Shown here piece after piece: positions 1 to 11,007 of a stretch of DNA of 64,000 bases. Within the stretch, counting starts at the first letter, position 1, and each line of letters begins with the position of its first letter. The stretch is taken from positions 249,522 through 313,521 of the forward strand of contig NW_004451513.1 in assembly GCF_000321225.1 (NCBI RefSeq). Direction: 5' to 3'. Under the pieces are notes generated by a model. The model was not told the origin of the DNA and did no database searches. It saw only the letters and a program-made list of their open reading frames with translations. The stretch comes from Odobenus rosmarus divergens. Lineage: Eukaryota > Chordata > Mammalia > Carnivora > Odobenidae. A program made the position numbers and the translations under genes.

Positions 1-1542
1 AAAAAAAAATAAAAGGCTGTGTAATTGTATTAGTCATACTCTTTATTGACATCGGAAAATGAAAAACATGCGTTTCGTTAAATCAAGGCTCCTACGTCGG
101 TTATTTGAATTTTCATTTTCAATGCAGCTTTTATTCTTTTATTCGAGCAGCAACACTGCTTTGAGCTCTCAGCCGAGGATGCCACGTGGCAGGTGGTGGT
201 CGCTGGACCCTTCGTGGACACAGCTGCATTAGAACTATTAGCAATTCAAATAGTGGTGCTCCCTTGAACCCCAAGCTTTACATGTGTATCTGCATATCTG
301 TGGGTGTTTTGCACAAAAGCAAAGATGCCCACTGGGGTGTAATTTCCCAAGTAATCACTCAGGCTACCACGGCTCCGGGATAGGAAAACAGGGAGATTTT
401 GAAGGCATTTGCAAGATAGCGTGGGAAAGCAAATGTCAGGTCCGAAGTTCCCAGGCCGTGGTGGGGTTCTGGGTCCTTCCTGAAGGTGGGCTCCTTTGCA
501 TGTTGTGAGCAGCTGACTCTGCTGGCAGGGGAGGCCGGGACCTGGCTGCTGACGCTCCAGGTCCCCCACAGCCTGCAGGCTTCCTGGGAGGAGGCAGTCA
601 TACTGCACACCACTGTCACAGGAGCTGGGGCAACCAAGAGGAGTCAGGGTAATCAGCTGCCCATGTTGTACGTACGTGGAAATGTCATAGAACCCATTTC
701 CAGATTGTTCATTTTGGTAAAATGTTGGATTTGACTCCATCCTAGTATATGGCACTTTTGGGGAGATTTGAAATGGGATTTTCAAGATGGCCGTGAGTTT
801 CCTTGCTAATGTCCTTTCCCCTGTCCATGGGCTTACCTTCTTCTTGGGACATGAGTCGTTCTAGGTTATGTCCTGGCTTGGAGGCTGGAAGCAAGCCTCT
901 CGTGTGCTGACGTGGGTTCCTGCTGGCACGGCACGTAGCTCCTCGGCACCTGGGCTTGCAGTCAAGGTGGGAGGATGCAGCAAGGCCATCTGGGGGCACC
1001 TGCCCTCCAGGACATCTGCTGTTGCCGCTGGAACCCTGGGGAACGGAGCCAGCCAAGATGTCAGATGACCGCGGTGAGCCTTCGCTGGCTCTCTCCCTGC
1101 TGCCGGCTGGGTCCCCTCCCTCCTTCTGTGGATCCTCTTCTTCCCTTGTGGATAACAGATGAAAAGACGCTCTGTGAACCCTGCCCCCAAGGGCATGTGG
1201 TTTTGTAACTGGAGGGGCTTGTATCATCCTCCTGAGAATATTATTGGAATTAAACCCAGATAAATACGGTTTTATTGCTCTCAAGAGTATAGCTCTTGAA
1301 CTCTTCCATGGCATTTCTAGAATTCAGAGTTTCAGTATGTTTAGAAAAGTATCCTTCTTATTAATGTGCATTTTTGCTATTCTGGTTAGAGGCTGCTCAT
1401 CAAAACACCTTCTCTCCCCATGTTCTGGCTCTTTCCCTCTGGCAAGTGCATTGGTTTAAGTCTGTTAACTTCATGCTGCCATCTACCTTACCATCCGAGG
1501 GTCTGTGGTTTTTCAAAAATGTTTAACTGTTTCCCAGCCAAC
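1..1542. other. Non-repetitive DNA, no gene seen
   Basis: I see no recognisable repeat and no convincing exon here. The first 180 bases are AT-rich with scattered CpG; the rest is GC-richer and gives several short overlapping open frames on both strands, the longest 190 codons on the minus strand near 742-1314. None has a domain I recognise, and overlapping frames of this size on both strands are expected by chance in GC-rich mammalian DNA. Confidence 0.5.
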
Positions 1543-1755
1543 CAGTGTAGTGTAGTGGTTAAGAGATGAGACTCTGAGGTCAGACCCTGCAGGTTCCTTC
1601 CCACCACCGCCCAGCCATGTCATATGGCATTGGCAGGTTCTCCTCTGTGCATCAAATTTATGACTTGTATAGTAAGCTGATAACAATACTCCCAACTCAA
1701 AGCCTTATTGTGGGACTAAGGACTTAGGCCGGTGTCGAACATAGTAAGAATTTAG
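1543..1755 (+). mobile_element. MIR SINE (ancient tRNA-derived)
   Basis: The sequence follows the MIR consensus in order: 'gtgtagtggttaagag', then 'gactctgaggtcagaccctg' in the tRNA-like head, a degraded central core, and a 3' part containing 'gtcgaacatagtaagaattt', like the MIR 'cacatagtaagcgctc' end. Divergence is high, as expected for an element that predates placental radiation. Family assignment is from memory. Confidence 0.8.
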
Positions 1756-2484
1756 TTATAATTCTTGGATATTATGATGTAGGTCCAAAGTTCTCCATGA
1801 TAAATATTCTCTATATTGGCATCTGAAAACAAAAAACTGGAGGTGAACGAAGGGTCAATCCAAGTGTGACTACCTAGTTTCCACACAGGGTGATGGCAGC
1901 CTAGGTCTGGACCAACCCTCCCCCTGGGAAAGGCTAGAGGAGCTGGAGAAAGAAGCTGAAAATTCTCTTTGAAAGCACTGGAGAGCTATGGAATTTTGGG
2001 GGTGGAGAGAGAGACACAGAAGGCTGAGTCTGTCCTCGGGACAGATCTTACCCTAGCGATGTCCGTGGGTTTCTGAAAGTGGCAGCTCAGAGGCTGTTTC
2101 CAGTAGGTGCTGGGGGCGGAGAAGCCAAAATGTGGAGTCAGACTTTGGTAACTCGGGGGTGCCAATTGTGATCTCCAGGACAAGCATGGAGAGCATTGCA
2201 AAAGAATAATTAAGCACCAAGCTAACAGATAACAAGTAGAATAATGAAAGTATTTGATGAATCTGAAAGTTGGCAAGAAAGAGATACAGGAACACAGAAG
2301 AGGAAGGACGGATAGAAAGCAAATTGTAAGATTGTGCGTTCATTTCAAGTATGTCAGCAACCCCGAGGCTTTGGTTTGGGACCTCAAAAGTTTACAGCTT
2401 GAGAAAAAGGATACACCAAAAGTAGGGGAGCCCACACAGACTAGCATTCAGTCCCTCAAGCCCGATTGGATTAAGGTGATTTGT
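1756..2484. other. Unassigned intergenic DNA upstream of an L1 relic
   Basis: No gene seen. The right part (from about 2200) is A-rich and could be a more degraded upstream extension of the L1 ORF1 fragment that starts near 2485, but I could not match it with confidence. The 96-codon minus-strand frames here have no recognisable domain. Confidence 0.4.
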
Positions 2485-2995
2485 GTGTACTAGTGACATC
2501 ATAGCAAAACTGCTGAAACCACAGGCAAAGAGAACATCTTAAAAAGAGCCAAAAGCAAGCAAAAAAAAAAAAAAAAAAGGAAGCCCACATACTACTTTGG
2601 GAGAAACAACAACAAGTCTGACAGCTGACTTTTCAACAGAACAATGAAGCTCAGCAGGTAGTGCATGCAGGTCTGAAGGTCGAGGGAAGACAGGGGACTT
2701 CCTGCACTCCCACATGCTGTGATGGTAGCTCTCAGACAGGAGCCCAATAAAGACAAACAAGACACAAACAAGAATTATCAAAGACAGCAGCAAAATGAAT
2801 ACCAATGATTTTTATCCAAGCAGAAGAAAAATGATTCCAGATGGAAGTTCAGGGAAACAGAAAGGAATTAAGAGCAGAGGGAAGGGTAAATAGGAGGGTG
2901 TATTTAAAAGCATGTTGTAATAATAACATCTTATGTGTTTTTAATATAGACAGAGTCTTAAAATACAAGAGCATATAAATTGGGAGGTGGTTAAT
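2485..2995 (+). mobile_element. Old L1M fragment: end of ORF1 and ORF1-ORF2 spacer
   Basis: Sense-strand L1. 'catcatagcaaaactgctga' and 'gagaacatcttaaaaagagc' match the ORF1 stretch that encodes the HIIIKLLKT and KILKAA segments; 'gctgacttttcaacagaaca' matches the coding for the TADFS segment. The spacer marker 'agaaaaatgattccagatgg' follows near 2825. Frameshifts and a poly(A) expansion at 2562-2578 interrupt any reading frame. The element continues across two SINE insertions to about 5165. Confidence 0.75.
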
Positions 2996-3011
2996 GGAGC
3001 TAAATTGTTCT

Positions 3012-3220
3012 TTTTTTTTTTTTTAAAAAAAGATGTGTTTATTTATTTTAGAGAGAGAGCATGTGTGTGCACGAGTGTGGGGAGGGTGAGAAGGAGAGAG
3101 AGAATACCAAGCAGACTCCCTGCTGAGCGTGGAGTCCAACAGGGGGCTTGATCTCATGACCCTGAGATCATGACCTGAGCTAAAACCAAGAGCTGGACGC
3201 TTCACCATCCAGGTGCCCCT
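3012..3220 (-). mobile_element. Can-SINE (older type), antisense
   Basis: Reads in antisense: T-rich tail, GA-rich part, 'gatctcatgaccctgagatc', and the head 'aggtgcccct'. It is flanked by an exact 16-bp target-site duplication 'ggagctaaattgttct' at 2996-3011 and 3221-3236, so it inserted by L1-type retrotransposition into the old L1M. The type with 'ctcatgaccctgagatcatg' is an older Can-SINE than the copy at 6430. Confidence 0.95.
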
Positions 3221-3236
3221 GGAGCTAAATTGTTCT

Positions 3237-3431
3237 AATTAGAAGGAAATGTAGCCTTAAATGTATATATTAGAAAAAAAGTTTATAATGAATCATCAAA
3301 GAATCTGACCTCAACAAGCAAATTAAATACAAAGAAAGTAAGATGATGGAAATAAATATAAGAATATAAAGTAATGAAATAGAAAATAAATATATAATCT
3401 GGAGATCTAACAAAGCCAAAGCTGGTTCTTT
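3237..3431 (+). mobile_element. Old L1M fragment, early ORF2 region
   Basis: Continuation of the sense L1M between two SINEs. The end, 'agccaaagctggttctttga', matches the L1 ORF2 stretch that encodes a KVGSL-type segment upstream of the reverse transcriptase core. A large part of the ORF2 endonuclease region is missing between the ORF1-ORF2 spacer (about 2960) and here, so the element is internally deleted. Confidence 0.65.
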
Positions 3432-3444
3432 GAAAAGAATCTTT

Positions 3445-3652
3445 CAGGGGAGCCTGGGTGGCTCAGTTGTTGAGTGTTTGACTCTTGATTTAGGCTCAGG
3501 TCATGGTCTCAGTGTCATGAGACCGAGCCCCGTGTTGGGCTCTGCACTCAGTGGGGAGTCTGCTTCTCTCCCTCTCCCTCTACCCCTGCCCTGTTCTCAC
3601 CAGCACATTCTCTTTGTCTGTCTCAAATAAATAAATATATCTTAAAAAAAAA
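3445..3652 (+). mobile_element. Can-SINE (older type), sense
   Basis: Head 'gcctgggtggctcagttgtt' with a Pol III A box, then a B-box-like 'gagaccgagccc', CT-rich part, 'caaataaataaatata' and an A-rich tail. An exact 13-bp duplication 'gaaaagaatcttt' lies at 3432-3444 and 3653-3665. The target is the old L1M ORF2, which continues on the right in register. Confidence 0.93.
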
Positions 3653-3665
3653 GAAAAGAATCTTT

Positions 3666-5165
3666 GAAAATTGATAAATCCCTGATGACATCAGGAAAAT
3701 ATCAGGACCCAAGAGGGGATGTCGCTAAATATATTGCAATCGTTACAAAAATCACAAGAGGAAAACCATTATGAACAATTTTATGGAAATAAAATTGAAC
3801 ATTTAGGTGAAATTACCAAAATCCTGGAAACACAAGTTAAAAAATGCCCCAAGAAAAAGCAGAAAATCTGAATATTCTTATTAAATATTCTTATCAGAGT
3901 TTAATGTCAAATTTATAATTGTATTTTTACATACAAGCACACAGGATATGCTCTATGTTCATAGTTTTACCAGCAAATTCTATCAAACTCTTATGGACCA
4001 AGTCACACAAACCCTACATGAAATCTTCCAGAGAATAGAAAAAGAAGAAACACTTCCCAATTTCTTTCAGAGGAGTCAAATAATGTGAAAAATTGAAATT
4101 TGACAGAGACATTGTAAGAACAGAAAAATTGAGTTCAACCTCATTCACAAAAGTCGATTTTAAAACCCCAAAGTATTAGCAGACCAAATCCAGCGATGCA
4201 TACAAAAGGTAATGTGTCATGTCCAAGTGATGTTTATTTTAAAACACAGGAGTGATTTAACATTTGAAAGTCAACTGATGTAATTCAGCATATTATCAGA
4301 GTAAAAGAGAAAACTCATGATGGTTTACCAGATGGGGGAAAAAGCATTTAATAGAACTCTTAGGAAACAAGGAAATAAAAGTATATATAGTTTAACCTGA
4401 TAAAGGGGCCAGAAATCACCCCCTCTACACACACACACCATTGTATTAGAGGGTGAGATAGCCAATTCTTCACATAAGGCTGGGAACAGAGAACAGACCA
4501 GAGTGTGCTCTTACCACTTCTGGAAAATGCTAGAATTCCTAACCAGTGCACTAAGAAAGAAGAAGAAATAAAATTTATAGTAATTGGAAAGTAAGAAATA
4601 AAACCACTGCTATTTGGAGATGGTGTATTTATGTGCATAAAATTCCTAAAAATTATATAGAGAAATTACTGGATTTAATCTACTCATTCAGCAATGACAC
4701 TGAATTCAATGTCAACTGTATTTCTATACACTACCAACCAATACCAGAAAATGAAATTGAAAAGCTTTGCCCTTAATAACAGTGTCAGATGGACTACAGG
4801 AATAGCATAGAGTCTTGATGCAAAATTAAGCATGTATGAACACTTGATTTAATTTAATGGTGGTGCTGGAGGCAGATAGAAAGCTGGCTTTTTTCAATAA
4901 GTGATACAGGATCAACTGGATATCCATGTGGGCAAAAAATAAATTTCAACATTGCCTCACCACATAAACAAAACAAATGCCAATCTGCTGGTACAATGTA
5001 AAAGGAAAAATGAAAATGAAAGTTCTGTCCATCAAGGATAAGATTTAGAAATCGGACTGTGTTAAAATAAAGAAGTTCTGTCCATCAGAGGAAACCATCA
5101 AGAGGCAGATTCCAAACAGAGTGGGAGATATTTGTAATACAATAACCACAGATGGAGCCTATACA
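3666..5165 (+). mobile_element. Old L1M fragment: ORF2 reverse transcriptase region
   Basis: Sense ORF2 remnant with recognisable landmarks in order: 'gaacaattttatggaaataa', 'cagcaaattctatcaaactc' (coding for the TGEFYQT segment in intact L1), 'aaacacttcccaatttcttt', 'gcagaccaaatccagcgatg' (LANRIQ), then 'tctatacactaccaaccaat'. The most 3' part, near 5040-5155, resembles the stretch before the ORF2 C terminus. Many stops and indels. It ends abruptly before the 3' UTR at a microsatellite, so the true 3' end is lost. Confidence 0.75.
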
Positions 5166-5184
5166 GATCTCTGTCTGTCTTACG

Positions 5185-5275
5185 ATCTATCCATCCATCC
5201 ATCCATCCATCCATCCACCTACTTACCTATCATCCATCCATCCATCACCTCTCTATCTTTCTATCATCTTATCTC
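5185..5275. repeat. Microsatellite (ATCC)n / (TATC)n
   Basis: A run of ATCC units (5188-5217) is followed by interrupted ATCC and TATC units to about 5275. The repeat abuts the truncated end of the L1M fragment. Length is likely polymorphic for the pure part. Confidence 0.9.
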
Positions 5276-5586
5276 CTTTTTTCTCTAGACACTGAGATCT
5301 TAGTGTCCAACTCTGGTGACCTTGCCGTTTTTTGGTGTTCTGCTATCAAAACCCAGCATGACCTAGAGACGTATTCAAATTTGTCACCCTGAAGTAGTCC
5401 ACTCATCTTTCCTTTGCTGAGCTTGCAAGCAGAGCACGATTCTGTTAAATCAAAACAAGCAGATCCATAGCCTAAGATCTATCTGTCCTCTGCTAGGGCT
5501 GCTTCCTGAGACCTCACCTGTGTCGTCTTTTCTGACCATGTTCGGCAAGATGGATGGGGGAGTAAAGCCACTGTCTGTCTACACAG
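5276..5586. other. Unassigned intergenic DNA
   Basis: No gene, SINE or L1 signature recognised. Base composition is intermediate. It ends at the target-site duplication of the SINE at 5600. Confidence 0.45.
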
Positions 5587-5599
5587 GTAAGGTACTCTT

Positions 5600-5808
5600 T
5601 TTTTTTTTTAAGATTTTATTTATTTATTTATTTATTTGACAGAGAGAGAGAGACAGCGAGAGAGGGAACACAAGCAGGGGGAGTGGGAGAGGGAGAAGCA
5701 GGCTTCCCGCAGAGCAGGTAGCTCGATGCGGGGCTTGATCCCAGGACGCTGGGATCATGACCTGAGCCGAAGGCAGACGCTTAACGACTGAGCCACCCAG
5801 GCGCCCCT
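5600..5808 (-). mobile_element. Can-SINE (younger type), antisense
   Basis: T tail, 'aagattttatttatttattt', GA-rich part, 'cccaggacgctgggatcatg', and the head ending 'gagccacccaggcgcccc'. It is flanked by an exact 13-bp duplication 'gtaaggtactctt' at 5587-5599 and 5809-5821. The low divergence and exact duplication indicate a fairly recent insertion. Confidence 0.96.
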
Positions 5809-5821
5809 GTAAGGTACTCTT

Positions 5822-6414
5822 CAGCTGTCCCCACTCCCATACCAGCTGGCCATGCTGAAGACTTCTTTCTTTTATGGGCAATTAAGTTAACCTTTGCCTT
5901 CAATCCTTCAGCTTGGCTAGGGCAGTCAGCTCCACTTCTTGCCCATCTACAAAATCTTACAGAAGATGCTCATGAGCTCAGAAACAAAGTGGCTGCTCGG
6001 TGGAGGGTCATGCATGAACCCAGTATGTGCTCAGGACGTGCTTTTAGTGCAGTGACTCCTACATGTGCCTGCCTGAGTTAGAGGATCTTTCCCTGATGGC
6101 ACCTTCTTCTGAGAGATTCTTCAGATCGCCACAAAGCCTGATGTCCTACAGCATTTGGATTGTGTCTCTCATTGACCTACGTCAGATCCTGTGAACCACT
6201 TGTTTTCATGCTGCTTCATGAAATCCAGACATTGTGTTGAGGAATAGAAGAAGCACATGGGAATAGAGAGAGTTATAAATGAAATCACAGCCTCCTGAAA
6301 AGAGACCCCACCATACGCATGATGATATGTGTTAGGGAAGCACAATCAGTAACCTATAAATCTTACTTGATGGTAGTGGTTGTATGATTTGAATTTATGT
6401 GAGAGTTTGAGTCA
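5822..6414. other. Unassigned intergenic DNA between two SINEs
   Basis: No repeat or coding signature that I recognise. It contains ordinary AT/GC-mixed sequence and ends at the duplication of the SINE at 6430. Confidence 0.45.
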
Positions 6415-6429
6415 AGACTATTCTGGTTA

Positions 6430-6620
6430 GGGGCGCCTGGGTGGCTCAGTCATTAAGCATCTGCCTTTGGCTCAGGTCATGATCCCAGGGTCCTGGGATC
6501 GAGCCCCGCATCGGGCTCCCTGCTCAGCGGGAAGCCTGCTTCTCCCTCTCCCACTCCCCCTGCTTGTGTCCCCTCTCTCACTCTGTCAAATAAATAAATA
6601 AATAAAATCTTAAAAAAAAA
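6430..6620 (+). mobile_element. Can-SINE (younger type), sense
   Basis: A near-consensus copy: 'gggcgcctgggtggctcag' with the A box, B box 'gggatcgagccc' at 6495-6506, CT-rich region, 'caaataaataaataaataaa' and an A tail. The 15-bp duplication 'agactattctggtta' is exact at 6415-6429 and 6621-6635. Probably one of the youngest insertions in the window, so a good presence/absence marker between related species. Confidence 0.97.
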
Positions 6621-6635
6621 AGACTATTCTGGTTA

Positions 6636-8149
6636 TAATTTAAAAGTGCTGGTAGAACTTCCTGAATATAATGATGTTTTGGATTTTCTTTTCTTTCTTA
6701 TATTTGTTCTTATATTAGTTTCAGCAACCCTTAGTTACATCAGTTTCATATCTGCCCACTCCTGGGATCCCAGTGAATGTTCTGATCAGAAAGATACCCT
6801 TCAAAGAAGTTCCTGGGCGGGAGAGGTAACGTGGATGAAGGGTAATCTTCATTTTCCCTTAGGTGCTAGGATCCTTAAGTGCTATCCTGAAGCTGTTAAA
6901 CTTTATACCGAGTAATTCTGTTTCTATGGAAAGCTTTTAAATATACGACATATATGTATTCATACAGGTAAGGAGGCACTACAACATTTTCTATACTTAA
7001 AGTGTAATACAGGTAAAGAGCAAACTGCCACCCCAACCATTGAAAAGGAGGAAGGAACCAAAATGAAGTTTTTTTTATTCTTTTCAATGGAAGTCCAATT
7101 TCTTAAGTTCCTGCCTCATCTTCTGTGCCTAGCCGTTAATTCCCTGGTCATAAACTCCTCTACAAGAAGGGCTTGTGACATAAAATAGGCTGGGTCTCCC
7201 ACCCACAGGGAATCCCCCCCAGGTGGTATGATGCTGGGCACAGGAAATGATGCTGCCTCTCCCTTGGCCCCCACACCTGGCGCACGTGGCTCCGTCTGCA
7301 CACCTTCGTGAGTGCACCATGACCAGACCAGCCGATGGCCTTGGTGGTGCTCCACAAGGGGTCAAGGGGCACAGCATAGTGATCAGGAGGTCCCAGCAGA
7401 GGCGAGAAGCTGGGGGCCTCGCTGTAGCAGTGGGTGGGCATTGCTTGGGCTGGAACGAGAGCTTGCATCTGAAGCCTGTGGGCCTCAAATTTATCATCTC
7501 CCAGGTGAGGGGACTGGACACATGCTTGCCCAGGCCTCTGCTAGCTCTGACATTCTGGGATTCCTTCTATATGCACAACACAAGGTGCCTTTCCAATTGG
7601 GATGGCTCCCGGGGAGGCTGACCTAGGCCACATGGTCAGTTGTCTACAGGGTTTTCAGCTGTTATTAGGTAAGTGTTTAAAAATGTCCCCATAATCTGTT
7701 TAGAAATCATATGCTGGTAAACTCAGGAGAATTTTTATTCAAAGGAAACTGTTTTTGCTCAGCATGTCTCCGAGGCACATACTTACCTGGTCTAGTAGTG
7801 AGGTCAGCCAGCTCTGAATCAAAGATGCCTTCATACTGGGATTGCTCATGGATGGGAGACATGGGCACAACTCGTGGCAGTGCCCTCGCTTACGCTGTGG
7901 ATGCTCACCATCTGCTTCCTTCTTTCCTCTGTCCTTCCCTTATCTCAGAGATAGTTACTGCTTTTGTACTAACATTCATGCCCTGTGCTCATGGACAGCA
8001 GGGCAGGAGGTTTGGAAAGACCCACAACCACTGGTGGAAGAGGGCACATCATTCAGGAAGGTGGCGTCACATACAACGGTCATCCTGAATGTTCACCAGT
8101 GTTGGTTCTTTGCTGGCTGTTCGGGGGCAGCAGGAAAGGAGCGTATTTC
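6636..8149. other. Non-repetitive intergenic DNA, no gene seen
   Basis: AT-rich to about 7100, then GC-richer. Open frames of 102-130 codons occur on both strands around 7130-8170 but overlap in conflicting frames and show no domain, splice-site pattern or codon signal I can support. A 12-base match to the 5' end of U1 snRNA at 7779-7790 is not continued downstream. Confidence 0.45.
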
Positions 8150-8470
8150 AAGAGCACGTGTTGAGTACTGATTGTGTGCTGAGTGCTTGGGTGTCAAACT
8201 TAGGCAAAACAGCGTGGTTGTAAGACAAATGATTATCATCAAGGAAGAGATGAAATAAGCTCTCTAAAAAATAACACTCAAAGTTGCAGAGGGAATTCCC
8301 TAGAAGAGGACATCCCAGATGGTTCTCAGGGAGGGCTTTACAGAGGATGTGGCCACTAAGGAGGACCTCGAAAGGCAAACTTGGCTTTAAGAGGTGTGGA
8401 TGGGGTGGGAGGAGGGCATTAAGGGAAGGAGAACCATGGAAGTGTGGGCGGGGTTCCCCAATGTGGAGCT
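8150..8470 (-). mobile_element. L2 LINE fragment, antisense
   Basis: 'attgtgtgctgagtgcttgg' matches the antisense L2 3' end ('ctatgtgccaggcactgtt'), and 'agggagggctttacagagga' with 'aaggaggacctcgaaaggca' follows the antisense L2 body ('gaggaggtgacatttgagct'). Strongly diverged, as expected. Boundaries are approximate. Confidence 0.65.
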
Positions 8471-9304
8471 GGAGGGAGGATTTTAAGTGATACACAAGAC
8501 AAAATTTTTTATCTTAAGAGTCTTGAATATAGTCCTATATATTGGACAAATGCGTATATTTCTTTTCCATTATAAGCTGGAGTTTTAAAAAATAAGTACG
8601 TTTATTGGGAATTCTGGGTAGTGGAGGCAGTGGTGACAGTGTGAATCTGAAACATACAGTGCATCCCCTACGTAAAATAAAGAGGAATAAGGAAAACAAT
8701 AAAACCTTGCAAAACCAATGTCCTCAGCATAACTGGAAGACAGAGAATGATCCAAAAAAAAAAAAAAATCTCTGTAATTAAGAACAGAAGCCCCAAATGC
8801 GAAGAGTGGACCCCTCCCCCCAGCTTCAGTCTTTGCAGAGAAAATGTGCAGTTCACAAGGGCAGAGGGGACCTCGTGGTGGTTCTGAAATTGACCTGAAG
8901 TCACTGCTGGAAAGAGAAAGGCACCCTCAGTATGAAAATACAAAGTTCTTTGGTGGATCAAAGTACCTGCTATAGAGAGGATGCTTAAAACTGAGCTCTG
9001 GGTGTGAGGAAGCCACCTTTGAGAAGGTGATGCTCTGGGAAGAACTGGGGCAACAAAAAAGGAGAGGTGAATGTTATACCATGAAGAGAAAAAGAAGCAA
9101 GGGCATATGGGACCCCAGAAGGAAAGCAAAGTCAAGGGACCTGCACTGCCTCCCTTCATGGCCACTCCCAAGTGAGGATGCTGATCCGTTCGGTAGGGAC
9201 TCATGCCTCACTGTGCTGGGAGAGAACAGAAAGGGGTAATTTGAACCAAGTATCTCATAAACCCCACAGAGTCTCCAGCCTTGTCTATATAAATGCAGAA
9301 GCAC
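8471..9304. other. Unassigned intergenic DNA
   Basis: No recognised repeat or exon. It contains an A16 run near 8754-8768. The 178-codon minus-strand frame spanning 8668-9204 reads through ordinary sequence and shows no known domain. Confidence 0.4.
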
Positions 9305-9677
9305 AGACTGTTTTTATTTGCACAAAAGTACTATGAAAAGGACATTTAAAAACAGGACTTGAAACAATTCAATGAGAATAAGACAATTTAAAAAGGTCTG
9401 AATACAAACAAGACATCCAGAACAAAAATACGAACTGTCATCCATACCAAAATAAATAAAATTGAAATAAAAAAGCAAAGAAAACACATCACTTAAACAA
9501 CAAAACAACAAATATAATCCACACAATAATTATGATGCCCAAATAATATATTGTTTCAACAAATGGTGTTCAGACGTTCACGAAGACAAATTTAGACCCC
9601 TTTGTCACACCAGTCACAAAAAGTAATTCAAAATGGATCATAGATCTGAGTGTAAGATCTAAAACTATAAAATCTTT
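9305..9677 (+). mobile_element. Old L1M fragment, ORF2 3' half (first part)
   Basis: From about 9545 the match is clear: 'tttcaacaaatggtgttcag', 'aaatttagacccctttgtca', 'aattcaaaatggatcataga', 'gtaagatctaaaactataaa' follow L1 ORF2 downstream of the reverse transcriptase. The A-rich stretch 9305-9545 is probably the same element but more degraded. It is split by a SINE at 9678. Confidence 0.7.
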
Positions 9678-9861
9678 TTTTTTTTAAAGATTTATTAGAG
9701 AGGAGAGAGAGCAGGAGGAGGGGCAGAGGGAGAGAGAGAATCCCAAGCAGACTCCTTGCTGAGCACAGCCTGACATGGGGCTCCACCCAGGACCCTAAGA
9801 GCATGACCTGAGCCAAAATCAACAGTCAGTTGTTTAACCTACTGAGCCACTCATGTGTCCC
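9678..9861 (-). mobile_element. Can-SINE (older type), antisense
   Basis: T tail, 'aaagatttattagagaggag', GA-rich part, 'gcatgacctgagccaaaatc', and a degraded head 'gagccactcatgtgtccc'. The flanking duplication 'aaactataaaatctt' / 'aaactgtaaaatctt' (9662-9676 and 9862-9876) has one mismatch. It inserted in the L1M ORF2, which continues in register. Confidence 0.92.
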
Positions 9862-11007
9862 AAACTGTAAAATCTTTAAAAGAAATTTTAAAGGGAAACG
9901 CCTTCGTGGTTTTGAGTTAGGCAAAGATATCTTAGATAAAACAACACACACATTCATGAAGGAAAAAAAATGATAAATAGGACTTCATTAAAATTAAAAA
10001 TTTTGGCATGTCGAAACACACCATTAAGAAAATAAAAAGACAATCAAAAATGTTTGCAACTCATATATTTGACAAAAGCTTTATATCCAAAATGTCTGAA
10101 GAACTCTTACAACTCAATAATAAGACAAAAAAAAAAATAAAAAGGAAGTAAAAGGCTTGAACAATTTCTCCAAAGTAGACATATGAATGGCCAGTAATCA
10201 CATAAAAAAGATGATGAATGCATTAGTCATTAGTGAAATGCAAATTAAGATCACAGCGAGGTACCCTTTAACACACGCACTCACTAAAATGGCTCCAAAT
10301 CCAAAAGATGATAGGAACAGGAGTTGGTGAGGTGTCTCTGGAGATACAGGAGAGGGGACTTCCTCTGTTGGCGGGAGTGTCACTGGTGTAAGTGACTTCG
10401 GAACGTGGTTTTGCAGTTGCTTAAAACGTTAAAACACGTATTCACTACAAGACCCCAAAATTGTACTCAGAGATACCGAAGAGAGATGAAGACATATTTG
10501 CACACAGAGTCTTTCATGTGGATGCTTATAGCAGCATCACTCATAATAGCCAGAACGTGGAAAGAACCCACATTTGCATCAACTAGTGTGTAAATACATA
10601 CGCTGTGGTCTATCTGTACAATGGAACACTATTCACAAAGACAAAAGATAGAGTAGAATTTGCTACAATACGATGAACTAAAAAACATGATTCTGAGTGA
10701 AAGAAACCAGGCAAAGAATACCAAATATTGTGTGATCCCACATATATGAAATATCCAGAAAAGGTAAATCTGTAGAGACATGAAGTAGAGTTACTTGTGC
10801 CTGTGTTGAGGACAGGAAGGGGGATCAACTTCAGAAGGCCGTGCGGTTATTTTTTAGGGGTAATGGAAATGTTCTAGAATTGGATTGTGGTGTTGATTCT
10901 ACAGCTCTGTAAATTTACTAAAAAATCAGTGGATTTTACACTTAGAGTAGGTAAATTTTATGATGTGTAAATTATATTTCAGGAAAGCTGTTAAAAAAAT
11001 AACAGGG
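9862..11007 (+). mobile_element. Old L1M fragment, ORF2 3' end and 3' UTR
   Basis: Continues the L1M through the ORF2 C-terminal region: 'aaatgtttgcaactcatata', 'atagcagcatcactcataat', 'ctgtacaatggaacactatt'. A 3' UTR follows with 'aatggaaatgttctagaatt', 'gattttacacttagagtagg' and 'aattatatttcaggaaagct', then a short A-rich end at about 11000. No intact frame. A second sense L1 begins directly after. Confidence 0.8.

Noticed and set aside
742..1314. 190-codon minus-strand open frame
   Set aside because: Several competing frames on both strands and no domain, splice pattern or similarity that I can name.
7779..7790. 'atacttacctgg', identical to the first bases of U1 snRNA
   Set aside because: The match stops after 12 bases. 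None of the following U1 stems or the Sm site can be found, so a U1 pseudogene is not supported.
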